Counted from the first letter of the stretch, positions 18,521-28,219 are shown. The stretch: 64,000 bases of DNA from Thiorhodovibrio winogradskyi (GCF_036208045.1 NZ_CP121472.1:4537531-4601530); one strand, 5' to 3'. Notes: generated from the sequence alone by a model not told the origin. Numbers and translations are program-made.

Positions 18521-19330
18521 ATGGATCTTAGTCAGATCACGCTTCTGAGCCTGGCCCAGGGCTTAACCGAATTTCTGCCGATTTCAAGCTCGGCCCATCT
18601 CATTTTAGCCCCTTTGCTCCTGGGTTACGGGCTTCAGAGCCTGGCCTTCGACGTGGCCGTGCACCTGGGCACCCTCTGCGCGGTGATGCTCTACTTTCGC
18701 CGGGAACTCATCACCATGACGGGCGCCATGCTCGGGCGTTCCCAGCACGCCCAGGCGCGTCAGGAGCGTCGCCTGGGTTGGATGCTGGTCATCGCCACCC
18801 TGCCGCTGTTGCTCCTGGGGCTGCCGCTCAAGACCCTACTGGAGGTCTTGCGCCAGGACGAGCACCTGGTTGCTCTGGTGATTGCCGCCACCACCATTGG
18901 CTTTGGTCTGCTGCTATGGCTGGCTGATTGGCGCGGCCGGCGGGTGAAGGACGAATACAAGCTGGACTGGAAGGCGGCATTGGCCATCGGCTGTGCTCAG
19001 ACGCTGGCCATTATTCCGGGCACCTCGCGCTCGGGCGTCACCATGACCGCCGGCCTGATGCTTGGCCTGACGCGCGAGGCCAGCTCGAGATTCTCCTTCC
19101 TGCTGTCAATTCCAACCATTTTGCTCGCGGGCGCGGTGGCAACCCGCGATCTCCTGACCAGTCCAGAGCCGGTGGACTGGCTGGCATTGTGCGGGGGCGC
19201 CCTGATCTCTGCCGTGGTGGCCTACGCAACCATTCATTTTTTCCTGCGGCTGATCGAGCGCGTCAGCATGTTGCCCTTCGTGCTCTATCGTGTGCTGCTT
19301 GGTGGCATCATTCTTATTCGCATCCTGTAA
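18521..19330 (+). CDS. uppP: Undecaprenyl-diphosphatase (BacA/UppP)
   Basis: A 269-residue polytopic membrane enzyme that recycles undecaprenyl pyrophosphate to the monophosphate lipid carrier for cell-wall and O-antigen synthesis. Both family motifs are present: QGLTEFLPISSSAHLIL near residue 14 and IIPGTSRSGVTMTAGL near 165. Several membrane helices and a near-standard length (E. coli 273). AGGAT lies shortly upstream of the ATG. Confidence 0.94.
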   Translation: MDLSQITLLSLAQGLTEFLPISSSAHLILAPLLLGYGLQSLAFDVAVHLGTLCAVMLYFRRELITMTGAMLGRSQHAQARQERRLGWMLVIATLPLLLLGLPLKTLLEVLRQDEHLVALVIAATTIGFGLLLWLADWRGRRVKDEYKLDWKAALAIGCAQTLAIIPGTSRSGVTMTAGLMLGLTREASSRFSFLLSIPTILLAGAVATRDLLTSPEPVDWLALCGGALISAVVAYATIHFFLRLIERVSMLPFVLYRVLLGGIILIRIL

Positions 19331-19741
19331 GCCTGGCGCTGTTATCGCGCAGCTGCCAAGCAGCAGCCGAAACACCTGAGTTTTTCACACCGGCGCCCAG
19401 CAACCCTGTGGGTAAGCTGTTAAAGACCAGGTTTTTTGCATGGAAAATGAACACCTTCCAACTGATTGCTCATTTTTTGATCAAACCCGGGAGCTGCCTG
19501 ACCAACTGGTTTATGCCAAACTATACCAATCGCAAATGAGTTTTCGGTTTTGGGCCGGGTGCCGGGCGCGGGGGACGCCGTGAATCCATCCCTGGAGGCT
19601 TCATGGCGGCATCCATGCCGCCAAGACCCCCGCGCCCGGCACCCGGCCCAAAACAAGCCGATATCCAATGTGGGTTCGGTATATGCACCGGCAGCCAAAC
19701 ATCAGACCGCTGACATCAACCGCTAGAGACTTCCGACACTC
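19331..19741. other. Intergenic region before ubiG
   Basis: No gene supported. Apart from the large inverted repeat at 19547-19654, no clear promoter or terminator stands out. Confidence 0.5.
19547..19654. repeat. 28-bp perfect inverted repeat with structured 52-nt centre
   Basis: Arms 19547-19574 and 19627-19654 are perfect reverse complements (28 of 28, GC-rich core GGGCCGGGTGCCGGGCGCGG). The 52-nt centre contains its own hairpin (GGCGGCATCCATGCCGCC) and begins ACGCCGTGAATCCATCCCTG. In my recollection the central sequence resembles a dispersed gammaproteobacterial repeat, but I see only one copy here. As RNA it would fold into a very stable stem. There is no T tract, so it is not a canonical terminator. 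Confidence 0.85.
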
Positions 19742-20455
19742 ATGACGCAAGCAAGCGCGAACGTGGATCACGCCGAAATCAGCAAGTTCGAGCAACTAGC
19801 CGCGCGCTGGTGGGACCCGGACAGCGAATTTAAAACCCTGCACGACATCAACCCGCTGCGCCTGGCCTTTATCGAACGCAAGGTCAAGCTCGAGGGCAAG
19901 GAGGTGCTGGATGTCGGCTGCGGCGGCGGCATTCTGTCCGAGGCCATGGCCGCGCGGGGAGCCAAGGTCACCGGCATCGACATGGGCGAGATGCCACTGC
20001 GCATCGCCGAGCTGCACACGCTTGAAACCGGCGTGCAGGTCGACTACCGCCGCACCTCGGCCGAGACCCTGGCCGAGGAGGCGCCGGCAAGCTTCGATGT
20101 GATCACCTGCATGGAGCTGCTCGAGCATGTGCCAGAGCCCGCCTCGGTGGTGCGCGCCTGCGCCCGGCTGGTGCGCCCCGGTGGATATCTGTTCTTCTCC
20201 ACGCTCAATCGCAACCCCAAGTCCTATCTGTTCGCGGTGCTAGGGGCTGAGTATTTACTGCAGATGCTGCCAAGAGGCACCCATGACTATGCGCGTTTTC
20301 TGCGTCCGTCCGAACTGGCATGCTTTGCCCGCGCCGCCGGCCTGCGGCTCGATGAAATCAGCGGCATGACCTACAACCCACTGACCCGGGTTTACCGACT
20401 CGACCCCAAGGATGTCTCGGTCAATTACCTGCTGAGCTGCCAACGTCCGGCTTGA
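19742..20455 (+). CDS. ubiG: Ubiquinone biosynthesis O-methyltransferase
   Basis: A 237-residue class I SAM methyltransferase matching UbiG, which performs both O-methylations of ubiquinone synthesis. Signatures: VDHAEISKFEQLAARWWDP, DINPLRLAFIE, VLDVGCGGGILSEAMA, VTGIDMGEMPL, ITCMELLEHVPEP and FFSTLNRNPKSYLFAV, ending in the typical GMTYNPLTRVYRL ... DVSVNYLL. Followed after 13 bp by a yciK-like gene, a familiar gammaproteobacterial pairing (ubiG/gph/yciK). Confidence 0.95.
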   Translation: MTQASANVDHAEISKFEQLAARWWDPDSEFKTLHDINPLRLAFIERKVKLEGKEVLDVGCGGGILSEAMAARGAKVTGIDMGEMPLRIAELHTLETGVQVDYRRTSAETLAEEAPASFDVITCMELLEHVPEPASVVRACARLVRPGGYLFFSTLNRNPKSYLFAVLGAEYLLQMLPRGTHDYARFLRPSELACFARAAGLRLDEISGMTYNPLTRVYRLDPKDVSVNYLLSCQRPA

Positions 20456-20468
20456 GCCCCGCCCCGCC

Positions 20469-21296
20469 ATGCAAAAACACCCCCTGTCCGTCACCGCCAC
20501 GGTCCCACAGGCGCCTCTCGCGATGAACCCAAGCACCCACTCTCTTTCCTTTCCGCCCGATCTGCTCGCCGAGCGCGTGATCCTGGTCACGGGTGCCGCC
20601 GAGGGGCTTGGTCGCGCCGTCGCGCTGGCCTGCGCCCGCCATGGCGCCACCTTGGTGCTGGTTGACTATGAGGACACCGACCTCGATGGGCTATACGACG
20701 AGATCGAAGCAAGCGACGCACCCCAGCCGGCCAGTTTTCCGCTTGATCTGGAAAAGGGCGACGAAGCACTCTTCATCGGTGCCGCCGACACCCTGGGCAA
20801 CGAGTTCGGACGCCTTGATGGCATTGCCCATTGCGCGGCCTTCGCGCCCTATTTGACGCGCATCGATGACTATGAGCTCAAGGACTGGGAACGGGTGCTA
20901 CGGGTCAACCTGACCGCGCCCTTTCTGCTCACCCAGGCTTGTTTGCCGCTGCTGCGCGCGGCGCCCGACCCCAGCCTGGTGTTCGCCGCTGATCGGGTCG
21001 GCCGTCAGGGACTGGCCTACTGGGGGGCCTTTGCCGCGGCTAAATGTGGTCTGGAGGGGCTGATGGAGGTGCTGGCGGCGGAGAACCAGGCCGAGCAGCC
21101 AATTCGCGTCAACAGCCTGGACCCTGGCATTCTCAACACCGCCATGCGCCGGATTCTTTATCCGGGCGAACATCCGGGCAATCACCCACCCCCCGAGTCA
21201 GTCGCTCCAAGCTTTTTGTATCTGCTCGGTCCCGAAAGCCGGGGCGTGAGCGGGCAACGGCTTACGGCGCCCTGTTATCCTGCCGGGACGGCTTGA
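20469..21296 (+). CDS. YciK-family SDR with substituted active site
   Basis: A short-chain dehydrogenase-like protein of the YciK family; the match begins near NPSTHSLSFPPDLLAERV, so ATG 20523 or ATG 20469 may be the start. The cofactor motif is intact (VTGAAEGLGRAVA). However, the catalytic positions differ from YciK: the Tyr of YxxxK is Phe (WGAFAAAK), the Ser is replaced (AADRVG where YciK has SSSVG), and the NNAG-type motif reads HCAAFAP. It therefore may bind NAD(P) without standard SDR catalysis. An 8-bp hairpin (GGCTTGAG / CTCAAGCC, 21290-21313) spans the stop codon. Confidence 0.82.
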   Translation: MQKHPLSVTATVPQAPLAMNPSTHSLSFPPDLLAERVILVTGAAEGLGRAVALACARHGATLVLVDYEDTDLDGLYDEIEASDAPQPASFPLDLEKGDEALFIGAADTLGNEFGRLDGIAHCAAFAPYLTRIDDYELKDWERVLRVNLTAPFLLTQACLPLLRAAPDPSLVFAADRVGRQGLAYWGAFAAAKCGLEGLMEVLAAENQAEQPIRVNSLDPGILNTAMRRILYPGEHPGNHPPPESVAPSFLYLLGPESRGVSGQRLTAPCYPAGTA

Positions 21297-21349
21297 GTCG
21301 TTTTTCTCAAGCCCGCCGCTGGTCTTCAGGATCCTTGAGAGCCCCTTTA

Positions 21350-21483
21350 CAGCAATTCCAAATTCGGGTGTCTTATTCGCTGTAGAAGCGGCTTCCAGCC
21401 GCTTCATGACGCGCCAAAATGGTGCGTCTTCTCATGACCTAGCCAATCAACGGGCGCTGCAAAACAACATTTGGAATTGCTGG
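21350..21483. repeat. MITE-like inverted-repeat element, copy B
   Basis: A 134-bp element similar along its length to 5492-5624. The ends CAGCAATTCCAAAT and ATTTGGAATTGCTGG form a near-perfect terminal inverted repeat, better preserved than in copy A. The internal hairpin GAAGCGGCT/AGCCGCTTC (21385-21405) is identical in both copies. It lies between the yciK-like gene and tRNA-Leu and carries no coding capacity. Confidence 0.82.
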
Positions 21484-21571
21484 CCCCGCAACGCGCGAGT
21501 TGACAGAGGCAGGCGATCAGGCTAATCTTCCCGGCTCTGCTGCAGCCGTTCTGGCGAGCACCGCTCCCCCT

Positions 21572-21658
21572 GCCGAGGTGGCGGAATTGGTAGACGCGCA
21601 TGGTTCAGGTCCATGTGGGCGAAAGCTCGTGGAGGTTCAAGTCCTCTCCTCGGCACCA
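21572..21658 (+). tRNA. tRNA-Leu (anticodon CAG)
   Basis: An 87-nt class II tRNA with long variable arm. Acceptor GCCGAGG pairs with CCTCGGC. The anticodon stem CATGG/CCATG encloses loop TTCAGGT, giving anticodon CAG (codon CUG). The T arm has loop TTCAAGT, and CCA is encoded at 21656-21658. Confidence 0.96.
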
Positions 21659-21863
21659 TCTCCCAACTGGCAACCCAGTTTTAAGCCCCGCTTTCAATCC
21701 CTGGTTTTTCCCGGCCACTGGGTTCATCCCGTCTGTGATCGCGTGTCATCATGCCGGTCGCAAGGCGCGCTTAGCCGTTGGTGCAAATGCCCGTGATTTG
21801 CCCGACGGGCAGAGGATTCGACCCAACCTGCTCTCCACCACGCATCCGCCAACGGCCACTCCA

Positions 21864-23054
21864 ATGAAAGCCACTCTACTGTTTTTAAAAAAGGATCAGG
21901 AACGCCGCCTGCTCGCCGGTCATTGCTGGGTGTACAGCAATGAGGTCGATACCGAGCGCTCGCCGCTCAAGGGGCTGGAGCCCGGCGCGCCGGTGGAGTT
22001 GTTCGCGCGCGGCGGGCGCTGGCTGGGGCATGCCTATGTCAATCCCAATTCCCTAATCTGCGCGCGCCTGGTGAGCCGGGACCGCGCCCGACCCTTGAGC
22101 CCGGCGCTGCTGCTGGCGCGTCTGCATCAGGCGCTGGCGCTGCGTGAACGGCTGTATGAGCACCCCTTCTATCGGCTGGTGCATGGCGAGAGCGATGGCC
22201 TGCCGGGTCTGGTGGTGGATCGCTATGGCGAGCTTTTGGTGGTCCAACTCACCACCGCCGGCATGGAGCGCGCGCGCGCCGAGGTGCTGGCCGCGCTAGA
22301 GCAGGTCACAAGGCCCAAACACCTGCTGCTGCGCAATGACAGCCCGGTGCGCGCGCTGGAGGGCCTGGAACAGCAGGTTGAGTGGGTACTGGGCGATGAC
22401 CCGGGCGAGATTCACTTGCGGGAATCCGGGCTTGAGTTCCTGATCGACCCCGTGCATGGGCAAAAAACCGGCTGGTTTTTTGACCAGGCAGACAACCGCG
22501 CCGCGCTCAAGCGTTTCGGCGCGCGCGCTCGGGTGCTGGATGTCTTCTGCTACCTTGGCGCCTGGGGACTGACGGCCGCGGCCGTCGGCGCCGAGCAGGT
22601 CAGCTTTATCGACAGCTCGGGCGATGCCCTGGCGCGGGTGGGTGCCAGCGCCGAGCGCAATGGCCTGGCCGAGCGCGTCGGCGCCTTGTTGCAGGGCGAC
22701 GCCTTCGATGCACTGCGCCAAGTGCGCGATACGGGAGAACGCTTTAACTGCGTCATTCTCGACCCGCCCGCCTTCATCAAGCGGCGCAAGGATATCCGCG
22801 ACGGCGAGTTGGCCTACCAGCGCCTGCACCGCCTCGGCATGGAGTTACTAGCGCCCGACGGCCTGCTGGTCGCCTCCTCCTGCTCCCATCATTTAAGTCG
22901 CGAAGCCTTCCATCGCGGCTTGCAACAAGCGGCGCGCGCCGCCGGACGTGAGCTGCAGTTGCTGCATGACGGCGGCCAGGGGCCAGATCATCCCATTCAT
23001 CCGGCGATTACCGAGACAGCCTACCTCAAAACAGCCTTTTTGCGCGTGCTCTAA
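21864..23054 (+). CDS. RlmI-like 23S rRNA m5C methyltransferase
   Basis: A 396-residue class I SAM-dependent methyltransferase of the RlmI (YccW) family, which methylates 23S rRNA C1962 in E. coli. An N-terminal PUA-like region (LKKDQERRLLAGHCWVYSNEV) is followed by DGLPGLVVDRYG, the SAM-domain start (VLDVFCYLGAWGLTAAAVGA), FDALR..., the DPPAFIKRRKDI motif and SSCSHHLSREAF. ATG 21864 (MKATLLFLKKD) gives the family N terminus; the frame is open back through the tRNA but that part cannot be coding. Confidence 0.9.
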   Translation: MKATLLFLKKDQERRLLAGHCWVYSNEVDTERSPLKGLEPGAPVELFARGGRWLGHAYVNPNSLICARLVSRDRARPLSPALLLARLHQALALRERLYEHPFYRLVHGESDGLPGLVVDRYGELLVVQLTTAGMERARAEVLAALEQVTRPKHLLLRNDSPVRALEGLEQQVEWVLGDDPGEIHLRESGLEFLIDPVHGQKTGWFFDQADNRAALKRFGARARVLDVFCYLGAWGLTAAAVGAEQVSFIDSSGDALARVGASAERNGLAERVGALLQGDAFDALRQVRDTGERFNCVILDPPAFIKRRKDIRDGELAYQRLHRLGMELLAPDGLLVASSCSHHLSREAFHRGLQQAARAAGRELQLLHDGGQGPDHPIHPAITETAYLKTAFLRVL

Positions 23055-23136
23055 CTCCAACTCCCAATCACGCGAGCAAGGGACATCATGTCACCTCTGC
23101 TCGCGCACCGCGGGGCATCTGTCCAGGGCAATTGCT

Positions 23137-24966
23137 CTAGCTGCTCGCGCGACCGGCACGCTTGCGTTCGTGCTCCTTCAAAAAGCGCTTGCGGATGCGA
23201 ATGGCGGTTGGCGTGATCTCAACCAGCTCGTCGTCCTCGATGAACTCCAGCGCCTGTTCGAGCGAGAAGCGGATGGGTGGTGTCAGCAGGATGTTCTCAT
23301 CCGAGCCGGCGGCACGGATGTTGGTGAGCTGTTTGGCCTTGAGCGGATTGACCACCAAATCATTGTCGCGCGAATGGATGCCGACCACCTGGCCTTCATA
23401 GACTTCCTCGCCGGGAGCGACCAGCAACCGGCCACGATCCTGCAAGTTAAAGAGCGCGTAGCCGAGCACCTTGCCCTGGCTGTTGGCGATCATGGCGCCA
23501 TTGCGACGCGGCGCGATGCCACCTTGATTGGCTGGGCCATAGTGATCGAACACATGATGCTTAAGACCGGTTCCCGAGGTCAGGGACATGAACTCGGTCT
23601 GAAAGCCGATCAGTCCGCGCGAGGGGATTTCATAGTCTAGCCGCACCCGACCCTTGCCGTCCGGCACCATGTCCTTCAGCTCGCCCTTGCGCTCGCCGAG
23701 CGCCTGCATGATGGCGCCCTGATTGGCTTCTTCCAGGTCCACCGTGAGCTGCTCGTAGGGCTCGCAGATGACGCCATCGACCTCGCGGAAGATGACCTCC
23801 GGGCGCGACACCGCCAGCTCGTAGCCCTCGCGGCGCATGTTCTCGAGCAGAATGGACAGGTGCAATTCGCCGCGGCCGGAGACGCGGAATTTTTCCGGAT
23901 CCGTGCCCTCCTCCACCCGCAGCGCGACATTGTGAATCAGCTCGCGTTCCAGGCGATCCTTGAGCTGGCGGCTGGTCAGGTATTTGCCATCCTTGCCGGC
24001 GAAGGGTGAGGTATTGACCTGGAAGGTCATGGTCACCGTGGGCTCATCGACCGTTAGCGGCGGCAGCGCCTCGACCGCCTCGGGATGACACAGGGTGTCG
24101 GACACATTGGGCGCATCAATGCCGGTCACCGCCACGATGTCGCCGGCGCGGGCTTCTTTCACCTCGCTGCGCTGCAGGCCCATGTAGCCATAAACCAGCC
24201 CGACCTTGGCGCGCTGGCGATCCCCGTCGCGCTTGACCACCATCACCTGCTGATTGGGTTTGAGAATGCCGCGCTGAATCCGCCCGACACCGATGGCGCC
24301 AACAAAGGAGCTGTAGTCCAGGGTTGAGATCTGCATCTGGAAGGGGCCGTCGGGATCCACCGCCGGAGCTGGGCAGTGTTCGACAATGGACTCGAACAGC
24401 GGCGTCATGTCGCCCTCGCGCACATTCTCGCTCAAGCCCGCGTAGCCGTTGATGGCCGAGGCGTAAACAATGGGGAAATCGAGCTGCTCATCGCTGGCGC
24501 CCAGGCGGTCGAACAGATCGAACACCTGATCCACGACCCAGCTCGGGCGCGCGCCGGGCTTGTCGATTTTGTTGATCACCACAATGGGTCGCAGTCCGTG
24601 CTGAAAGGCCTTGGTGGTGACAAAGCGCGTCTGTGGCATGGGGCCTTCCTGGGCATCGACCAGCAAAAGCACCGAGTCCACCATGGACAGCACCCGCTCG
24701 ACCTCCCCACCGAAATCGGCATGGCCCGGGGTGTCGACGATATTGATGCGATAGTCCTGGTCGTTCAGCGTCAGGCGCAGTGCCGTGTTCTTGGACAGGA
24801 TGGTAATGCCGCGCTCTTTTTCCAGATCGTTGGAATCCATCACTCGTTCGACCGGGCCGAAGCGATCACCGAGGGTTCCCGATTGTTGTAGAAGCTTATC
24901 GACCAGGGTGGTCTTGCCATGGTCGACATGGGCGATAATGGCAATATTGCGCAGACGCTCGATCAC
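23137..24966 (-). CDS. typA: Translational GTPase TypA/BipA
   Basis: A 609-residue ribosome-associated GTPase involved in stress and low-temperature ribosome assembly. G-motifs are intact: [32 protein letters not shown] and [13 protein letters not shown]-like domains and the BipA C-terminal domain follow ([41 protein letters not shown]). GTG start, with GGAG about 10 nt upstream. A factor-independent terminator lies only 24 nt before the start codon, so expression probably involves read-through or attenuation. Confidence 0.95.
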   Translation of the reverse strand: MIERLRNIAIIAHVDHGKTTLVDKLLQQSGTLGDRFGPVERVMDSNDLEKERGITILSKNTALRLTLNDQDYRINIVDTPGHADFGGEVERVLSMVDSVLLLVDAQEGPMPQTRFVTTKAFQHGLRPIVVINKIDKPGARPSWVVDQVFDLFDRLGASDEQLDFPIVYASAINGYAGLSENVREGDMTPLFESIVEHCPAPAVDPDGPFQMQISTLDYSSFVGAIGVGRIQRGILKPNQQVMVVKRDGDRQRAKVGLVYGYMGLQRSEVKEARAGDIVAVTGIDAPNVSDTLCHPEAVEALPPLTVDEPTVTMTFQVNTSPFAGKDGKYLTSRQLKDRLERELIHNVALRVEEGTDPEKFRVSGRGELHLSILLENMRREGYELAVSRPEVIFREVDGVICEPYEQLTVDLEEANQGAIMQALGERKGELKDMVPDGKGRVRLDYEIPSRGLIGFQTEFMSLTSGTGLKHHVFDHYGPANQGGIAPRRNGAMIANSQGKVLGYALFNLQDRGRLLVAPGEEVYEGQVVGIHSRDNDLVVNPLKAKQLTNIRAAGSDENILLTPPIRFSLEQALEFIEDDELVEITPTAIRIRKRFLKEHERKRAGRASS

Positions 24967-24989
24967 TGAACCGTTACTCCGGAGGGGTC

Positions 24990-25019
24990 AAAAAAAGCGC
25001 GGCCAAAAAGCTGGCCGCG
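24990..25019 (-). terminator. Intrinsic terminator in the typA leader
   Basis: On the minus strand an 8-bp perfect stem (CGCGGCCA / TGGCCGCG, 6-nt loop GCTTTT) is followed by C and seven T residues. The T run ends 24 nt before the typA GTG, leaving no room for a promoter in between. It must therefore either terminate upstream transcripts or attenuate typA. Confidence 0.75.
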
Positions 25020-25439
25020 GGAGCGCGAGTATAGCGGGTTCGGCCTGCGACCGCGCGACTCGCTGAGGGTGGCATCGGCGAATGGCAAAGGATCGCGCCT
25101 GGCGCGGATGGCGGAAACCGTTCGGACACCTGATCGCAAAAGATTCGTAACCCTGCTTCCCTCTAGAGAAATCCCCCGGCATCCACAACAGCTGTGGATA
25201 ACTCTGTGCACAAGGCTTGGGCAGAGCCGCTAAGTCCGCGCCAGAGCGCGCTTTCGTTCAACTTGGCCGCATTCTGACCACCAGACTATCTCATTGATTT
25301 ATAATCAAATTAAAAAACACCATGCGAAGAGCACCGAGGCGCCATCAGGCTCTCCCCGAGCGCCGGAGCATCACCAAAGGTTGTGAATAACAGCCCAGCT
25401 CCGCTGTCAAGTACCGGCGTGCTGGTGCAGCCGGCGGTG
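25020..25439. other. Intergenic/leader region upstream of typA
   Basis: No gene supported. The region holds the DnaA-box-like palindrome at 25181-25201 and an AT-rich patch at 25285-25320. The typA promoter should lie here, but I could not fix one. Confidence 0.4.
25181..25201. promoter_or_regulatory. Inverted repeat containing a DnaA-box-like 9-mer
   Basis: ATCCACA and TGTGGAT form a 7-bp inverted repeat around a 5-bp spacer. The right half extends to TGTGGATAA, the exact complement of the DnaA box TTATCCACA. A single box is common by chance, so function is uncertain. Confidence 0.35.
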
Positions 25440-27682
25440 TCAGTCGAGCAATGACTCGAAATCCTCGATCGGCATGGGCCGGGCAAAAAAGAACCCCTGA
25501 TAATGACTGCAGCCATGGCTGGCGAGAAAATCCCGCGCGGTCGCGGTTTCCACCCCTTCGGCAATCACATCCAGCCCCAGGCTTTGGCCCAGGGTAATGA
25601 TGGTGCGCACAATGGCGGCATCATTGTCATCGCATGGCAAATCGCGCACAAAGGACTGGTCGATCTTGAGTTGATCGAAGGGCAAGCGCTTCAGATAGGC
25701 GAGTGACGAAAAGCCGGTGCCAAAATCATCCAAGGACAGCTTGATGCCTTCGGCTTTGAGGTGCGCCATGGTCTTGGTGACCTGATCAAGATTGTCGAAC
25801 AGCAGGCTTTCGGTCACCTCCAGCTTGAGTCGTTTCGGGTTGGCGCCCGATGTTTTCAGGGCATCGGTCACCTGGCTGACAAAATCGGCCTGCTGAAATT
25901 GTTTTGGGCTGACACATTAACCGACAGGCTGAGCCATTGCCGGGCCGGATGATCCTGCCAGCGCTTGAGCTGTTGGCAGGCCTGGTCCAGAATCCAGCGC
26001 CCCATGGGCACAATCAGGCCGGACTCCTCCGCCAGCGGGATGAAAGCGCCGGGGGAAATCAGACCCTGCACCGGATCTTGCCAGCGCACCAGAACCTCGG
26101 CACCCAGGGTTCTTCCCTGGCGATCAAACTGGGGCTGGTAGTACAGGCGTAAGTGCCGCGGAATGGCCTGGCGCAGCCGCGATTCCAGCGCGACCCGCTG
26201 TTCGAGCGCCTGCTGCATGCTCTGGTCGAAGAAATGCAGACAATCGCGGCCGATCTTTTTCACCTGCAGCATGGCCGCATCGGCGCGCTTGAGCAGATCC
26301 GTGACACTATCCGAGCTGCCATCAAAGGGGGAAATCCCCATGCTGGCCGTGATCACATACTGATTGCCGTCGATCTTGATCGGTTGGCGAATGGCCGCGA
26401 GCAGGCGTTCTCCGGACTGCTTGGCTCGCAGCAACGCGGCATCCTTCTGGGATCCGAGATTTTCCATCACCACCACGAACTCATCACCGCCGAGTCGGGC
26501 GACCGTGTCATCTCCACTCACAGCAGCGACCAAATGGCGGGAAATTTCGATCAGCACCTTGTCACCGACATCATGGCCTTGGGTATCGTTGAGGGCGCTA
26601 AAATCATCGAGATCGATGAAGAACACGGCACCAACAGTCCCAAGCTGCTTGCTGGTGCGCAGCGCCTGCTGCAAGCGGTCGATGAACAGGCGTCGATTCG
26701 GCAGCTTGGTCAACACATCAAAATACGAGAGGCTATGAATCTGTGCTTCGGCTTCCTTGTGTTCGGAGATGTCCTCGAAGGCGCCAACATAATGGCTAAT
26801 GCGCCCATCACCATCGCGCACGGCGGAAATATGCAACCACTCGGGATAGATCTGACCGTTCTTGCGCCGATTCCAGATCTCGCCTTGCCACTCGTCCTCC
26901 TCTTCAAGCTTTTCCCACATGGCGCGGTAGAAACCGGCGCTGTGCTGACCTGATTTCAGCATATCGGGAGTGCGGCCAATCACCTCGTCCGGCCTGTAGC
27001 CCGTCGTTTGGCAAAAAGCGCGATTGACGCGCAGAATGCGCTGCTCGGCATCGGTAATGATCATCGATTGGCGGGTTTCAAAGGCGGTGGCGGCGATACG
27101 CATCTCGCGTTCAGCCTCCTTTTGCGGCGTGATGTCTTCGGTGAAAATCACAATGCCGCCAATCGACTCATCAGCGCGATACCAAGGTCGCACCTCCCAA
27201 CGCTGCCACTGGGTACGGCCATCCGGGCGAATAAAGCAGTCGTTTTCAGCACTCAGCACCTCACCACGCAGCGCCCGCCGATGCACCTCGCGCCAGCGTT
27301 GGGGAATCTCCGGGAACACCTCGTAGTGGGAACGCCTGGTCAGATCCTGGTCCGCCAGGCCGTAATCATTCCGCCAGCGTCGACTGACAACCATGAAACG
27401 CATCTCGGTGTCGAACATGGCCAAGGCCGCCGGAGCATATTCAATAAATAGGCGTTGCCGGGCCTCGCTTGTGGCAAGCTGCCTCTCGCGCACACGCAAA
27501 ATTCCGTAGAGGAGCAGCGCGGTGGCAAGGATAAAGGCGATGCCTTTGTACTGCTGCCACTGCGCAAGCTGCGCCGCATCCCGGGCAAAGAGGGTGAGGA
27601 CCCAGTCGGACAGCAAAATCCATAGGCTGCCGAAGCCAAGATAGACCAGGATAATGCCTAACGCGGGGTTCTTCCGATCCAT
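25440..27682 (-). pseudogene. PAS-PAS-GGDEF-EAL protein interrupted by a frameshift
   Basis: Two overlapping frames together encode one c-di-GMP signalling protein. The first (27682 down to 25868) has two N-terminal membrane helices (ALGIILVYLGFGSLWILLS and YKGIAFILATALLLYGIL), two PAS domains, a GGDEF domain with intact LGGDEF, and the first part of an EAL domain (AEVLVRW in place of EAL). It breaks just after SVNVSA. The second frame (ending 25440) continues exactly where the family continues: QFQQADFVSQVTDAL..., LEVTESLL, LDDFGTGFSSLAYLKRLP, DVIAEGVET. The shift falls near 25895-25915 in an A/T-rich stretch. It is either a true mutation that removes phosphodiesterase function or a sequencing error. 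Confidence 0.8.
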
Positions 27683-27726
27683 GCCTAAGTCCTGCTTGGC
27701 TGTTTAGGTTGCAGGCCAGCACTATT

Positions 27727-28176
27727 TCAGTGCGAGCTTGGACGCAGCAGAAGCAAGAGCACCAGACTGGCCGCGCCGAGCGCCATGGCATGCAGCCGGT
27801 CTCCGCCCAGCAGCGCGTAGACGAAGCCCAGCACCAGCGGCAACTCGCATAGCGCCCAGGCAAGAACTGAGAATCCCATCAGCCGGTTCACATCCGCCTG
27901 GCTGCTAGCCGCGGCGGCAGTGTTCACAGGCTCCCGCCCGCGCTGGATTTCTCCACCAGCCCGTGCCATCAGCCAGCGCCCGAGCGCCAGCGTCAACGGC
28001 AGGGCGACCAGTGCCGCGATCAGCAAGGGTTGCTGCGCGGATGGGACAGGCGCAACCGCATTAAACCCAGGCAGCACCCAGGCCAGCACCGTTAGGACCA
28101 CCACCGAATTGATCTGCGCCAACCAGAGAATGAACTGGCGGCGCGCTGGATTCAGGCCATTGTGCTGCTTGCTCAT
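27727..28176 (-). CDS. Four-helix membrane protein of unknown function
   Basis: A 149-residue protein with four predicted membrane helices (ILWLAQINSVVVLTVLAWVL, LLIAALVALPLTLALG, LMGFSVLAWALCELPLVLGF and LHAMALGAASLVLLLLL). I do not recognise a family. The third helix with its Glu (ALCELPLVLGF) is faintly like a c-ring-type helix, but that is no more than a resemblance. ATG 28176 (MSKQHNGLNP) is preferred over an upstream in-frame TTG at 28200. It lies 43 bp downstream of a methyltransferase gene on the same strand. Confidence 0.6.
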   Translation of the reverse strand: MSKQHNGLNPARRQFILWLAQINSVVVLTVLAWVLPGFNAVAPVPSAQQPLLIAALVALPLTLALGRWLMARAGGEIQRGREPVNTAAAASSQADVNRLMGFSVLAWALCELPLVLGFVYALLGGDRLHAMALGAASLVLLLLLRPSSH

Positions 28177-28219
28177 AGTTAAAATCCCCGCACTCTCCAA
28201 TAGTGATAAATTTCCTCAG

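Noticed and set aside
21600-21863. rlmI-like frame extended through tRNA-Leu
   Set aside because: It would overlap a tRNA, and MKATLLFLKKD at 21864 is the conserved start.
24376-24891. Antisense ORFs within typA
   Set aside because: Shadow frames of a conserved gene.
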